A DNA stretch of 64,000 nucleotides from Nonomuraea typhae. GTDB lineage: Bacteria > Actinomycetota > Actinomycetes > Streptosporangiales > Streptosporangiaceae. Shown in pieces: positions 54,478 to 62,897 of this stretch; the stretch's first letter is position 1, and each line of letters begins with the position of its first letter. Below the pieces are notes generated by a model. It was given only the letters and a program-made list of their open reading frames with translations. It had not been told where the DNA came from and made no database searches. The stretch is from contig NZ_VRLV01000020.1 of NCBI RefSeq assembly GCF_009760925.1, forward strand, positions 62,001 to 126,000. The letters are read 5' to 3'. The position numbers and the translations under genes were made by a program.

Positions 54478-56059
54478 CCCGGATGCCGGCGGCCTCGCGG
54501 TCCCAGGTGTCGGGGGTGATCCCGGCGGCGCGCAGCAGATGCTTGCGCACCTTGTTCGTCGGCGTCTTGGGCAGCTCGTCCACGACGCGGACGTAACGCG
54601 GCACCATGTAGTGCGGCATGTGCTCCACGCAGTAGGCCAGGAACGCGGCGGGGTCGAGCGCCCGGCCGGGGACCGGCGCCACCACGGCGAGCACCTCGTC
54701 CTCGCCGTGCTCGCTCGGCACCGCGACGGCGGCCACCTCCCTGATGCCGGGGCAGGCAGCCGCGCTGGTCTCCAGCTCGAAGGACGAGATGTTCTCGCCC
54801 CGGCGCCGGATGGCGTCCTTGACCCGGTCGACGAAGAAGTACTCGCCGTCCGGCTCGCGGCGGAAGGCGTCGCCGGTGTGGAACCAGCCGTTGCGCCAGG
54901 CCGCCGCGGTCGCCTCCGGCATCGCGTGGTAGCCGTGGTTCATCGCCCACGGCGCGGCCATCCTGACGATCATCTCGCCGACCTCGCCGTCGGGCACCTC
55001 GCGGTCGTACGGGTCCACCAGCCGCACCTCCGCGCCGGGCCGGACCCGGCCGCAGGCCCCCGCCCTGCCCGGGTTCGGCGAGGACAGCAGCGGCGTGCTC
55101 ACCTCGGTCATGTTGAACAGCGTGTAGACGTCGACGCCGAAGCGCCGGGCGAACGTCTGGGCGTTCTCCCCCAGCGGCACCATGCAGACCGTGCGCAGCG
55201 GATGGTCCCGGTCGCCCGGGCCCGCCTCCTGCGCGGCCAGGAACGAGGTCATGGCGCCCAGCAGCGTGCAGGCGGTGGTGCCGGTCCGGCGGACCAGCTC
55301 CCAGAACGAGCGGGTGTCGAAGCCGTCGGTCACCGCGACCGAGGCGCCCGCGTACAGGGCCAGGGCGACGCCGATCGTGCCGCCGCCGTGGAAGAGCGGC
55401 AGCTGGACCAGATACCGGTCCCCTGAGCCGATGACGCCGGCGGCGGAGGCCGTCGCGGTCGTCCACAGGTGCGCGTACGAGCACAGCACCCCCTTGCTCT
55501 CCCCGGTGGTGCCCGAGGTGTAGAGCACGCCGTAGGTGTCCCAGGAGCGCGGCGCGCAGGCCGAGACCCGGCGAGGAGCGGCCGGGAGATCCCCGACGGG
55601 CAGCACGTCGAGCCCGGGGACCTCCGGCGCGGCACGGCCGGGGACCAGCACGGTCCGCAGCGCGGCCGTCTCCACCGCCGCCAGCCTGGGCGCCAGGGAG
55701 GGATGCACGACCGCGAGCCGCGCGCCGGAGTTGGCCAGCACGTGTTCCAGGAACCTGCCGCGCAGGGCGGTGTTGACCGGCACGTAGACGGCGCCGAGCT
55801 CGTTGAGCCCGAACCAGGTGCGCACGGCGTCGGGGCCGTTGGGCAGCCAGGAGACGACGAGGTCGCCGGGCCGTACGCCGTGCTCGTGCAGGACCTCGGC
55901 CATGGCCAGGCTCTCGCGCAGGACCCGTGCGCCCGTCCACGTCTCGCCGTCCTGGAAGACGGCGAAGACCTCGTCCGGGCGCTCTTCGGCGCGGCGGCGC
56001 AGCACCAGGGGCACCACGCAGTCGGCGGCCTCGGGAGTCGTGGTGAAGGCGGTGCTCAT
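54443..56059 (-). CDS. Acyl-CoA/AMP-forming ligase 2
   Basis: 538 residues. P-loop YTSGTTGESKGVLCSYAHLW, MTEVSTPLLSSPNPGR, GWFHTGDAFRREPDGEYFFV, DRVKDAIRRRGENISSFELE and Lys in KTPTNKVRKHLLR. Same family and similar layout as ligase 1, so likely a duplication with different substrate range. The ATG overlaps the amidohydrolase stop (ATGA). It is the last gene of the operon 59623-54443, and its 3' end overlaps the cupin gene on the other strand. Confidence 0.92.
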   Translation of the reverse strand: MSTAFTTTPEAADCVVPLVLRRRAEERPDEVFAVFQDGETWTGARVLRESLAMAEVLHEHGVRPGDLVVSWLPNGPDAVRTWFGLNELGAVYVPVNTALRGRFLEHVLANSGARLAVVHPSLAPRLAAVETAALRTVLVPGRAAPEVPGLDVLPVGDLPAAPRRVSACAPRSWDTYGVLYTSGTTGESKGVLCSYAHLWTTATASAAGVIGSGDRYLVQLPLFHGGGTIGVALALYAGASVAVTDGFDTRSFWELVRRTGTTACTLLGAMTSFLAAQEAGPGDRDHPLRTVCMVPLGENAQTFARRFGVDVYTLFNMTEVSTPLLSSPNPGRAGACGRVRPGAEVRLVDPYDREVPDGEVGEMIVRMAAPWAMNHGYHAMPEATAAAWRNGWFHTGDAFRREPDGEYFFVDRVKDAIRRRGENISSFELETSAAACPGIREVAAVAVPSEHGEDEVLAVVAPVPGRALDPAAFLAYCVEHMPHYMVPRYVRVVDELPKTPTNKVRKHLLRAAGITPDTWDREAAGIRVRRERLTAADG

Positions 56060-57015
56060 GCCGCCGTCCCCAGGACGCGGGCAGCGTTGCCGTACAGCCA
56101 GCGGCGGACGGTGCCCTCGTCGAGGGGCAGGGCGCGGACCTCGTCGGCCAGCTCGCCCGCGGACATCTCGTGCACCCAGCCGACGCTGCCGAACAGGACC
56201 TTGTTCCTGATCGTGGCCCGGCCGTGGGCCAGCAGCGGCTCCCAGCCGGAGCCCGGGGCCGCCATGTGCAGCGGCCGGTGGGTGGAGAACTCCAGGTAGA
56301 CGTTGGGGTGGCGCTGGCAGAGTGCGACCATCTCCATCATCCAGGGCCAGCCGCCGTGACCGGCGACGATCACGAGGTCCGGGTGGGCCCGCGCGATCGC
56401 GTCCAGCTGCCGCCACGCGCAGTGGTCCACGGGCACCCGGGGCGAGAGATTGTGCCCGGCGTGGATCCAGACCGGCACGCCCAGGCGCTCGGCCTCGGCG
56501 TAGACCGCCCGGCTGGCGGCCGAGAGCGGGTCGGCGACGTCGGTGAAGTGCGTCACCGACACCCCGCGCATGCCGAGGTCGCCGACGCACCTGCGCATCT
56601 CCTTCAGCGCGGCCTGCTCGTCGCGCAGGCTGAGCCCGGCCCAGGCGTGCAGCCGGTCCGGGTGGCGGCGGGCGAAGGCGGCCACTCGGTCGTTGAGCAG
56701 GCCGCCCGAGCGCAGCGGCGTCATGCCGCCGTGGATCACCTGCAGCCGTACCCCGCCGCCGGCCAGTTCCTCCGCATACCGGTCGATGTCCACGTCCAGC
56801 CGGCCGGTGGACAGCAGCAGCCGCACCGTCTCGGCCGGACCGCGCTCCAGCGCCCTCTGGTACGCCGCGTGCTCGACCCCGGCCAGGCTGCAGAAGCGCC
56901 GCCCGAACAGCCGCAGGTAGGTGGGGCAGTCGGCGGCGAACCAGCTCAGGTAGGACTCCCACGACTCGGCGTCGAGCACGACCCCGGCCATGTCGATGAC
57001 TGCGTTGTTGCTCAC
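56056..57015 (-). CDS. Amidohydrolase-fold protein 1 lacking the usual metal ligands
   Basis: 319 residues from a GTG with GGAGG upstream. The fold is that of amidohydrolase_2 (decarboxylase/hydrolase) proteins: VPVWIHAGHNLSP, DLVIVAGHGGWPW, VYLEFSTH and a late KVLFGSVGWVHEMS. The N-terminal HxH that starts these enzymes is absent (VIDMAGVVLDAESW), and the last-strand Asp (usually FGSDYP) is Val. Only two histidine ligands remain. It may be a metal-poor or non-catalytic relative. It is 17 bases downstream of the thiolase. Paralogue at 59659-60633. Confidence 0.8.
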   Translation of the reverse strand: MSNNAVIDMAGVVLDAESWESYLSWFAADCPTYLRLFGRRFCSLAGVEHAAYQRALERGPAETVRLLLSTGRLDVDIDRYAEELAGGGVRLQVIHGGMTPLRSGGLLNDRVAAFARRHPDRLHAWAGLSLRDEQAALKEMRRCVGDLGMRGVSVTHFTDVADPLSAASRAVYAEAERLGVPVWIHAGHNLSPRVPVDHCAWRQLDAIARAHPDLVIVAGHGGWPWMMEMVALCQRHPNVYLEFSTHRPLHMAAPGSGWEPLLAHGRATIRNKVLFGSVGWVHEMSAGELADEVRALPLDEGTVRRWLYGNAARVLGTAA

Positions 57016-57032
57016 TGGAAAGCCTCCGGAGG

Positions 57033-58211
57033 TCAGGTGCCGAGGATGGTGATCAGGCAGACGCATTCGCCGGGATCGCCGCCGATGTTCTGGGTGAGTG
57101 CGAGCGTTCGCCCGTTGTCGATCTGCCGCTCCCCTGCCTCGCCGCGCAGTTGCAGCCAGCTCTCGAAGATCATCCTGATGCCGGAGGCGCCGAGCGGGTG
57201 CCCGAACGCCTTCAACCCGCCGTCCGGGTTGACCGGCAGCGCGCCGTCGCGGTCGAAGACCCCGCCGACCATGTCCTTCCACGCGGTGCCGCGGGCGGAG
57301 AAGCCCAGGTCCTCCATCAGGACGATCTCGGTGATGGTGAAGCAGTCGTGCACCTCGGCGAAGGACAGCTCCGCCCGCGGGTCGCGGATGCCCGCCTGCG
57401 CGTACGCGCTGCGCGCGGCGGCCACCGCCTCGGGGAATGAGGAGAAGTCGTGGCCGGGATCCATGGCGCCGGTTCCCGGGCCCGCCGCCAGAGCCAGCGC
57501 CTTCACCAGGACGGGCTTACCTGTGTAGCGGCGGGCGTCCTCGGCCCGGGTGATCACGACGGCGGCCGCGCCGTCGGCCAGGCCGCCGCAGTCGAGCAGG
57601 CTCAGTTTCCCGGCGAGCAGCGGCTGCCGGTCGATCACCTCCTTGGGGATCTCCCGCTGGAAGTAGGCGCGGGGGTTGAGCGCGCCGTTGCGGTGGTTCT
57701 TCCATGCGACGTGCGTCATCGCCGCCCTCAGGTCGGCCGCGGCCACGCCGTGTCGCGCGGCGTAGCCCGAGGCCAGGTAGCCGAAGGTGCCGGGCGGCGT
57801 GTGCGGCACCGCCGTACCGTCGTCGAAGAACTCGAAGAACGGGATGCCGGCCTGGCCCGAGTCCATGACCTTCTCCACACCGATCGCCATGACCACGTCA
57901 TAGGCGCCGGCGGCCACCGCGTAGCAGGCGTTGCGGAAGGCGTCGGCGCCGGTCGCGCAGAAGTTCTCGACCCGGGTGACGGGCTTGTTGTCCAGCTTGA
58001 GCGGCTTGGACAGCGCGGTGCCCGCGTGCCCGGAGCCGAACGTGCCCAGCCAGAACGCGTCCACGTCGGCCAGTTCGATGCCCGCGGACGCGGCGGCCTC
58101 GGTGGCCGCGGCGATGAGCAGGTCGCCGGCGCCGGCGTCGCGGCGCTCGCCGAAGCGTGTGCACCCGGCGCCCACCACGGCCACTCTGCCGCTGATTCCC
58201 CTGTCGGCCAT
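57033..58211 (-). CDS. Thiolase-family protein (SCP2/lipid-transfer type)
   Basis: 392 residues. The nucleophile Cys lies in VENFCATGADAFRNACYAVA, the His motifs are AEVHDCFTITEIVLMEDLGF and GGLKAFGHPLGASGIRM, and the end is QNIGGDPGECVCLITILGT. This matches thiolases of steroid and branched-chain breakdown (Ltp/SCP2 group) that work with DUF35 partners. The ATG overlaps the stop of the HMGS-like/DUF35 gene (TGATG). It may catalyse thiolytic or retro-aldol cleavage of a CoA ester, or the reverse condensation. Confidence 0.9.
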   Translation of the reverse strand: MADRGISGRVAVVGAGCTRFGERRDAGAGDLLIAAATEAAASAGIELADVDAFWLGTFGSGHAGTALSKPLKLDNKPVTRVENFCATGADAFRNACYAVAAGAYDVVMAIGVEKVMDSGQAGIPFFEFFDDGTAVPHTPPGTFGYLASGYAARHGVAAADLRAAMTHVAWKNHRNGALNPRAYFQREIPKEVIDRQPLLAGKLSLLDCGGLADGAAAVVITRAEDARRYTGKPVLVKALALAAGPGTGAMDPGHDFSSFPEAVAAARSAYAQAGIRDPRAELSFAEVHDCFTITEIVLMEDLGFSARGTAWKDMVGGVFDRDGALPVNPDGGLKAFGHPLGASGIRMIFESWLQLRGEAGERQIDNGRTLALTQNIGGDPGECVCLITILGT

Positions 58212-59623
58212 CAGTACTGCTCCCCTCGCTCCGGGCGGGCTTTCCAGTAGTAGTTGTGCACGCCGTCGCGGCTGTGCGTCCTGCGTACGGCCATGCGCAC
58301 CCGCAGCCCGGTGACCGCGCGCTCCGGCGGCGTGTCGGTGAACTCGCACTGGAGCCGGCCGCCGCCGTCGAAGTCGACGGTCCCGTAGATCAGCGGCGGG
58401 CTCGGCGACCAGGCCAGGCGGTCCACGGTGGCGATCGACACGGTGGCGGGCAGGCCGCCCACCGGATCGGGCCGCATCTCATCGAGCGCGCGGCAGGCGC
58501 CGCACACGCGCTGGGGCGGCAGGTGGCGGGTGTCGCAGGTCGTGCAGCGCGAGCCGACCAGGCCGAGCTTCCACGCGCCGATCCGGCGGGCGGCGGGAGC
58601 GGCGGTCTGCGGTGGCAGCGGCCGGCGCATGGGCTCGCGCGGCAGGTGGCCGCGCCAGGTGGCGAAGGTGGCGTAGCTCAGGTCGTCGCCGGTGTGCTCG
58701 AGCTGGGTGGCCGTCGGCCAGGCGCTGCGCCGGCGGGCGAGCAGGTCCGTGGTGCGGAAGACGAGCGCATCGGCGCCCTCGGTCAGGACCACGAGCGCGA
58801 TCACCTCGCCGGGGCCCGCCCGGTCGAGGATGTCCGCCAGGCACAGCGCCGGGTGGGCGGTGCCGGTCTCGCCGACCTCGTCGAGCAGGTCGCCGGCCGC
58901 CGCGTGCTCCTCGACGCCGGCGGCGGCGCGGACCGCGGCGGCGATCCGCATGCTCGCGCCGGCCACGACGAGGTGGTCGACGTCGGCCGCGGTCAGACCG
59001 GCCGACTTCAGCGCCTCCTCCAGGACCAGCCGCCCGGCCGGCACGTGGACCTCCTCGACGAATCGGTCCTCCCAGCGCCGGGAGTACCGCTCGCCGGGGC
59101 TGCGCCATCGGCTCAGGAACTCCTCGGTTCTGGCTGCGTCGCCGATCCACTCCGCCACGACCTCGCCGGTTCCCACGACAAGCGCCGCCGCCCCGTCGCC
59201 GCCGTCGCGTTCGTCGGCGCCCCCGGGCAGGCCGGCGCGGATGTCGGACAGGACGACGAGCGTGGGCGCTCCCGCGTGCAGGCCCGCCCGCAGGGCGCCG
59301 ACGCCGGAGCGGACCGCGCCGCCCATGTCGACGGCGGGCACGGACGGATCGAGCGAGAGCACCGCGTGCACGGCGGCGGCGTTGGACCTGTCCAGGTACA
59401 CCGGGTCGGCGGTGGCGAAATAGAGCCCCCGCACCTCCGCCGCCTCCGGCAGGCCGCGCAGGGCGACCCTGGCCGCCTCGGCCCCCATGGTGGTGGTGTC
59501 CTCGTCGTAGGAGGCGACCGTCCTGGAGCCCGCCGCCGGCCTGGTGCCGAGCGCCTCCCCGATGCGCGAGCGGCGGATCCGGTGCGCAGGGAGATAGCTC
59601 CCGTACGCCATGATGCCAGCCAA
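58211..59623 (-). CDS. HMG-CoA-synthase-like domain fused to DUF35 zinc-ribbon/OB domain
   Basis: 470 residues. Residues 1-310 resemble a thiolase-fold HMG-CoA synthase (VASYDEDTTTMGAEAARVAL, DHLVVAGAS, DEVGETGTAHPALCLADILD). The catalytic Cys region reads AVDMGGAVRSGVGAL with no Cys, so it is probably non-catalytic. Residues 345-455 are DUF35: a zinc ribbon (Cys360, 363, 374, 377) and an OB-like barrel (IYGTVDFDGGGRLQCEFTDT). I start at the TTG at 59623 because GGAGGT lies 5 bases upstream. The ATG at 59611 is an alternative. Coupled to the thiolase gene. Confidence 0.85.
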   Translation of the reverse strand: MAGIMAYGSYLPAHRIRRSRIGEALGTRPAAGSRTVASYDEDTTTMGAEAARVALRGLPEAAEVRGLYFATADPVYLDRSNAAAVHAVLSLDPSVPAVDMGGAVRSGVGALRAGLHAGAPTLVVLSDIRAGLPGGADERDGGDGAAALVVGTGEVVAEWIGDAARTEEFLSRWRSPGERYSRRWEDRFVEEVHVPAGRLVLEEALKSAGLTAADVDHLVVAGASMRIAAAVRAAAGVEEHAAAGDLLDEVGETGTAHPALCLADILDRAGPGEVIALVVLTEGADALVFRTTDLLARRRSAWPTATQLEHTGDDLSYATFATWRGHLPREPMRRPLPPQTAAPAARRIGAWKLGLVGSRCTTCDTRHLPPQRVCGACRALDEMRPDPVGGLPATVSIATVDRLAWSPSPPLIYGTVDFDGGGRLQCEFTDTPPERAVTGLRVRMAVRRTHSRDGVHNYYWKARPERGEQY

Positions 59624-59640
59624 GGTTGACCTCCTTGCTC

Positions 59641-59658
59641 TATGAACGTTCATTCATA
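59641..59658. promoter_or_regulatory. Regulon operator site E (thiolase/HMGS operon)
   Basis: TATGAACGTTCATTCATA, 18 bases, arms TATGAA and TTCATA perfectly inverted. The inner 14 bases give TATGAACGTTCATT, close to the perfect palindrome. It lies 17 bases upstream of the HMGS-like start and ends one base before the stop of amidohydrolase 2. Confidence 0.8.
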
Positions 59659-60633
59659 TTAGGCATTGGGAGCCGTGATGGCCAGAGGCAGGCCGAGAAG
59701 AGCCGCCGCGTTGTCGTGCAGCCAGGCCCGCGCGTGCCGTTCTTCCAGGCCCAGCCCGCGCACGGCGGCGATCGAGCGCTCCTGGGTGGAGGCGTGGGTC
59801 CAGGCCGCGCTGCCGAACACCACCCGGCGGCGCAGCGCCCCCCGCAGGTGCAACAGCATCGGCTCCCACCCGGAGCCGGCGGCCGCCATCGCCCGCGGGT
59901 CGTGCCCGGAGGTGTCGAGATACACGTTCGGCTGCCGCATCATCACCGCCACCAGCTCTCCCACGTACGGCCAGCCGCCGTGCCCCGCCACGACCGGCAT
60001 CCGCGGATAGCGCCCGGCGATCAGGTCCAGCTCGGCCGGGGTGGTCATCGGGCTGGTCCGCGACAGGTTCAGCCCGCAGTGCAGCCACAGCGGCAGCCCG
60101 AGATCGGCGACGTGCCGGTAGATCACGTGGGCGGCGGGGTCGCCGGCGGGCACGCCCGCGGCGAAGGGCAGCATGACCACCCCGCTCATGCCGAGCGCGA
60201 CGCACCGGTCGATCTCGGCCAGCGCCGCCGCCGGGTCGCGGGCGTCGACGCCGCACCAGCCGCGCAGGAGGTCCGGGTACCGGGCGGCGCGGGCGGCCAC
60301 CCGGTCGTTGACGCTCTCGCCGCCTGGCAGGCGGTAGGGGGAGCCGTGCAGCACCTGGTGACGGACGCCCGCGGCGCGCAGTCGCGCCACGTGGGCGCCG
60401 TCGCCGACGGCCAGCCCGCCGGCCAGCGCGGCGAGGGCCTGCGCGGGATCGCGGGCGAGCTGGTCACGGGTGCGCGCCGGGTCGAGGCCCGCCACCACGC
60501 TCATGGCGCCGGCCAGGAACTCCAGGAAGTGCGGCGCGTCCGCCGACAGCCCGCGCAGCAGCGCCAGCCAGGAAGCGGCGTCGTGAACGCCGTCACAGAT
60601 GTCGATGACGGCCTGTTCTGTATGAACACTCAT
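59659..60633 (-). CDS. Amidohydrolase-fold protein 2 lacking the usual metal ligands
   Basis: 324 residues, a paralogue of the protein at 56056-57015. Shared features are LPLWLHCGLNLSR, MPVVAGHGGWPYVGE, VYLDTSGH and RRVVFGSAAWTHAST, again without an N-terminal HxH (AVIDICDGVHDAASW) and with Ala where the last-strand Asp belongs. The ATG at 60633 lies inside operator F and has no ribosome site, so a leaderless transcript is possible. It is 29 bases from the divergent AraC gene. The reaction is unknown. Confidence 0.8.
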   Translation of the reverse strand: MSVHTEQAVIDICDGVHDAASWLALLRGLSADAPHFLEFLAGAMSVVAGLDPARTRDQLARDPAQALAALAGGLAVGDGAHVARLRAAGVRHQVLHGSPYRLPGGESVNDRVAARAARYPDLLRGWCGVDARDPAAALAEIDRCVALGMSGVVMLPFAAGVPAGDPAAHVIYRHVADLGLPLWLHCGLNLSRTSPMTTPAELDLIAGRYPRMPVVAGHGGWPYVGELVAVMMRQPNVYLDTSGHDPRAMAAAGSGWEPMLLHLRGALRRRVVFGSAAWTHASTQERSIAAVRGLGLEERHARAWLHDNAAALLGLPLAITAPNA

Positions 60634-60638
60634 TTATA
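60621..60638. promoter_or_regulatory. Regulon operator site F (amidohydrolase 2 / AraC gap)
   Basis: TATGAACACTCATTTATA, 18 bases in the same TATGAA-N6-TTYATA frame as site E. It covers the start codon of amidohydrolase 2 and lies 24 bases before the AraC ATG, in a gap of only 29 bases. Confidence 0.7.
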
Positions 60639-60662
60639 TGATGGTGGCAGAAGGGGGCCGAC

Positions 60663-61631
60663 ATGGACAGACGGATCTCGGGGCGGCTCGTGCACGCCTG
60701 CCTCGCCGGGGCGCGCCGCCGCGGCCTCGACGTCGGCCGGGCGCTGGCCCGCTCGGGCATCGAGCCGGACTCGCGCACGGTCACCACGCAGCAGTACACC
60801 CGCCTGGTCCGGCACCTCTGGACCGCCCTCGACGACGAACTGCTCGGGTTCGGCCCGGCCCCGAGCCGGCTCGGCACCTTCGCGACCATGGCGGCGCTCG
60901 CCGTGCACGGCCCCGACCTGCGCACCGCCCTGCTGCGCGGGGCCGCCTTCTACGACCTGTTCGCGATCGGGGTGACGATCAGGCTGGTGGAGAGCGGGCC
61001 GGAGGCGCGGCTGGAGTTCACGCTGACCGGGTTCCCGCAGCCCGCCGACCATCTGGTCGAGCTGGTGCTCGGGGCGTGGCACCGGTTCGCCAGCTGGCTG
61101 GTCGGGGGTGGGCTGGAGCTGCGGCGCGCGGAGTTTCCGCATGGGCGGCCGCCGTACGTGCTGGAGTACGACGCGTTCTACGGGTGCGGGTGCCTGTTCG
61201 GGCGGGCGCGGCCCGCGATCGGTTTCGACCGCACGCTGCTGGACCGGCCGGTGGTGCGTGACGAGGCGGCCCTGGTCCCGTTCCTGCGCCGATACCCGGC
61301 CGAGCTGGTGGAGCGCGGCGACTACTCCGGCGACGTCGCCGGACAGGTCAGGCGCGTGCTCGCCGCCTCCGGGACCGTGCAGGATCTGGCCTCCACCGCC
61401 GCCCGGCTGACCGTCAGCCCGTCCGGGCTGCGGCACCGCCTGCGCGCCGAAGGCACCTCCTACCAGCGGGTACGCGACCGGTTCCGGCGGGACGCCGCGA
61501 TCGCTGCGCTGGCCGGGGGCGAGGTGACCATCGAGGAGTTGAGCAGGCGGCTCGGGTTCTCGGAGCCGAGCGCGTTCCACCGCGCGTTCAAACGCTGGAC
61601 CGGGACCACTCCCCGCGGCTACCGGCTCTAG
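60663..61631 (+). CDS. AraC-family transcriptional regulator
   Basis: 322 residues, ATG preceded by GAAGGGGG. An N-terminal ligand region of the OruR/ArgR-like type (ARRRGLDVGRALARSGIEPD) precedes the C-terminal double HTH: VQDLASTAARLTVSPSGLRH, then EVTIEELSRRLGFSEPSAFH and RAFKRWTGTTPRGYRL. It is 66 bases before the thiolase gene on the same strand and divergent from amidohydrolase 2, so it could activate the fadA/fadB-type genes downstream. Operator F suggests the local TetR may control it. Confidence 0.92.
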   Translation: MDRRISGRLVHACLAGARRRGLDVGRALARSGIEPDSRTVTTQQYTRLVRHLWTALDDELLGFGPAPSRLGTFATMAALAVHGPDLRTALLRGAAFYDLFAIGVTIRLVESGPEARLEFTLTGFPQPADHLVELVLGAWHRFASWLVGGGLELRRAEFPHGRPPYVLEYDAFYGCGCLFGRARPAIGFDRTLLDRPVVRDEAALVPFLRRYPAELVERGDYSGDVAGQVRRVLAASGTVQDLASTAARLTVSPSGLRHRLRAEGTSYQRVRDRFRRDAAIAALAGGEVTIEELSRRLGFSEPSAFHRAFKRWTGTTPRGYRL

Positions 61632-61697
61632 CCGGGTCACCCATCACGGACATCAGGGTCATTGGCCGCTCCCGCCGCCGTTCCTACCGTCGGCACC

Positions 61698-62897
61698 GTG
61701 GAAGCTCTCATCTTCGACGCCGTGCGCACGCCGCGCGGCCTCAGCAAACGCGGCGCCCTGCGCGGTATCCGCCCCGTCGACCTGGCCGCACAGGTCCTGC
61801 GCGCCCTGGCCGGCCGCAACCACCTGGACGGCCCGCAGCTCGACGACGTCATCCTCGGCTGCGTCAGTCCCGTCGGCGAGCAGGGCAGCGACATCGCCCG
61901 CATCGCCGCCCTCGTGGCCGGGCTCGACCTCGACACCCCCGGCGTGCAGATCGACCGGTTCTGCGGGTCCGGCCTGGAGGCGGTGAACCTGGCGGCCATG
62001 AAGATCCGATCCGGGTTCGAGGAGCTGGTCGTGGCGGGCGGCGTGGAGTCGATGTCCCGCGTGCCCATGGGCTCGGCCGGCGGCGCCTGGATGGACGATC
62101 CGGAGACGGCGCTGCGCACCGGGTACGTGCCGCAGGGCGTGGCCATCGACCTGCTGGCGACCCTCGAGGGCTACACCCGCGAGGAGGTGGACGCCTACGC
62201 GCTGTCGTCGCAGCGCCGTGCCACGCGGGCCGGGGACAAGGGGTACTTCGACCGCTCGCTTGTGGCGGTGACCGGTCCCGACGGCCTCGCCGTACTCGAT
62301 CATGACGATGCGATCAGGCCAGCGACCACGATGGAGGGGCTCGCGGCGCTGGCGCCGAGTTTCGCGCGGGCCGGCGAGATCTTCGACCCGGTCGCCATCG
62401 GACGCTATCCGCAGGTCGAGCACGTCGAGCACATCCACACCGCGGGCAACTCCTCGCAGATCGCGGACGGCGCCGCCGCCATGCTGATCGGCGGCCGGGC
62501 GGCGGGCGAACGGCTCGGCCTCACGCCACGCGCCAGGATCGTCGCGACCGCCGTGGTCGGCACCGAGCCGACGCTGATGTTCACCGGCCCGGTCCCTGCC
62601 ACGCGCAAGGCCCTGGCCAAGGCCGGCCTCACACTCGGCGACATCGACCTCTTCGAGGTCAACGAGGCGTTCGCGGCCGTGGTGCTGAAGTACGCCCGCG
62701 ACCTCGGCCTCTCCCTCGACCGGATCAACGTCAACGGCGGGGCCATCGCGCTCGGGCACCCGCTCGGCGCCACCGGCTGCATCATCCTCGGGACCCTGCT
62801 CGACGAGCTGGAGCGCCGGAACCTGCGGCGCGGCCTGGCCACCCTGTGCGTGGGCGCCGGCATGGGCATCGCCACGATCATCGAGAGGGACCTGTGA
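61698..62897 (+). CDS. Acetyl-CoA C-acyltransferase (beta-oxidation thiolase)
   Basis: 399 residues from a GTG. Motifs: EALIFDAVRTPRGLSKRGAL, nucleophile in VQIDRFCGSGLEAVNLAAMK, DIDLFEVNEAFAAVVLKYAR, GGAIALGHPLGATGCIILG and the C-terminal LCVGAGMGIA with the second active Cys. A normal degradative thiolase, unlike the SCP2-type at 57033. It overlaps the FadB-type gene by one base (TGATG), forming a classical fadA-fadB pair. Confidence 0.95.
   Translation: MEALIFDAVRTPRGLSKRGALRGIRPVDLAAQVLRALAGRNHLDGPQLDDVILGCVSPVGEQGSDIARIAALVAGLDLDTPGVQIDRFCGSGLEAVNLAAMKIRSGFEELVVAGGVESMSRVPMGSAGGAWMDDPETALRTGYVPQGVAIDLLATLEGYTREEVDAYALSSQRRATRAGDKGYFDRSLVAVTGPDGLAVLDHDDAIRPATTMEGLAALAPSFARAGEIFDPVAIGRYPQVEHVEHIHTAGNSSQIADGAAAMLIGGRAAGERLGLTPRARIVATAVVGTEPTLMFTGPVPATRKALAKAGLTLGDIDLFEVNEAFAAVVLKYARDLGLSLDRINVNGGAIALGHPLGATGCIILGTLLDELERRNLRRGLATLCVGAGMGIATIIERDL

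Noticed and set aside
54443..56962. A ligase gene extended by 300 codons upstream of 56059
   Set aside because: The extension is a shadow of amidohydrolase 1. The ATG at 56059 gives a normal-length ligase with start/stop coupling.
48795..60638. The operator as a KstR/KstR2 steroid regulon box
   Set aside because: The core TATGAACG...TTCATA differs from the KstR and KstR2 consensus sequences that I know, and no steroid ring-degrading genes are present.
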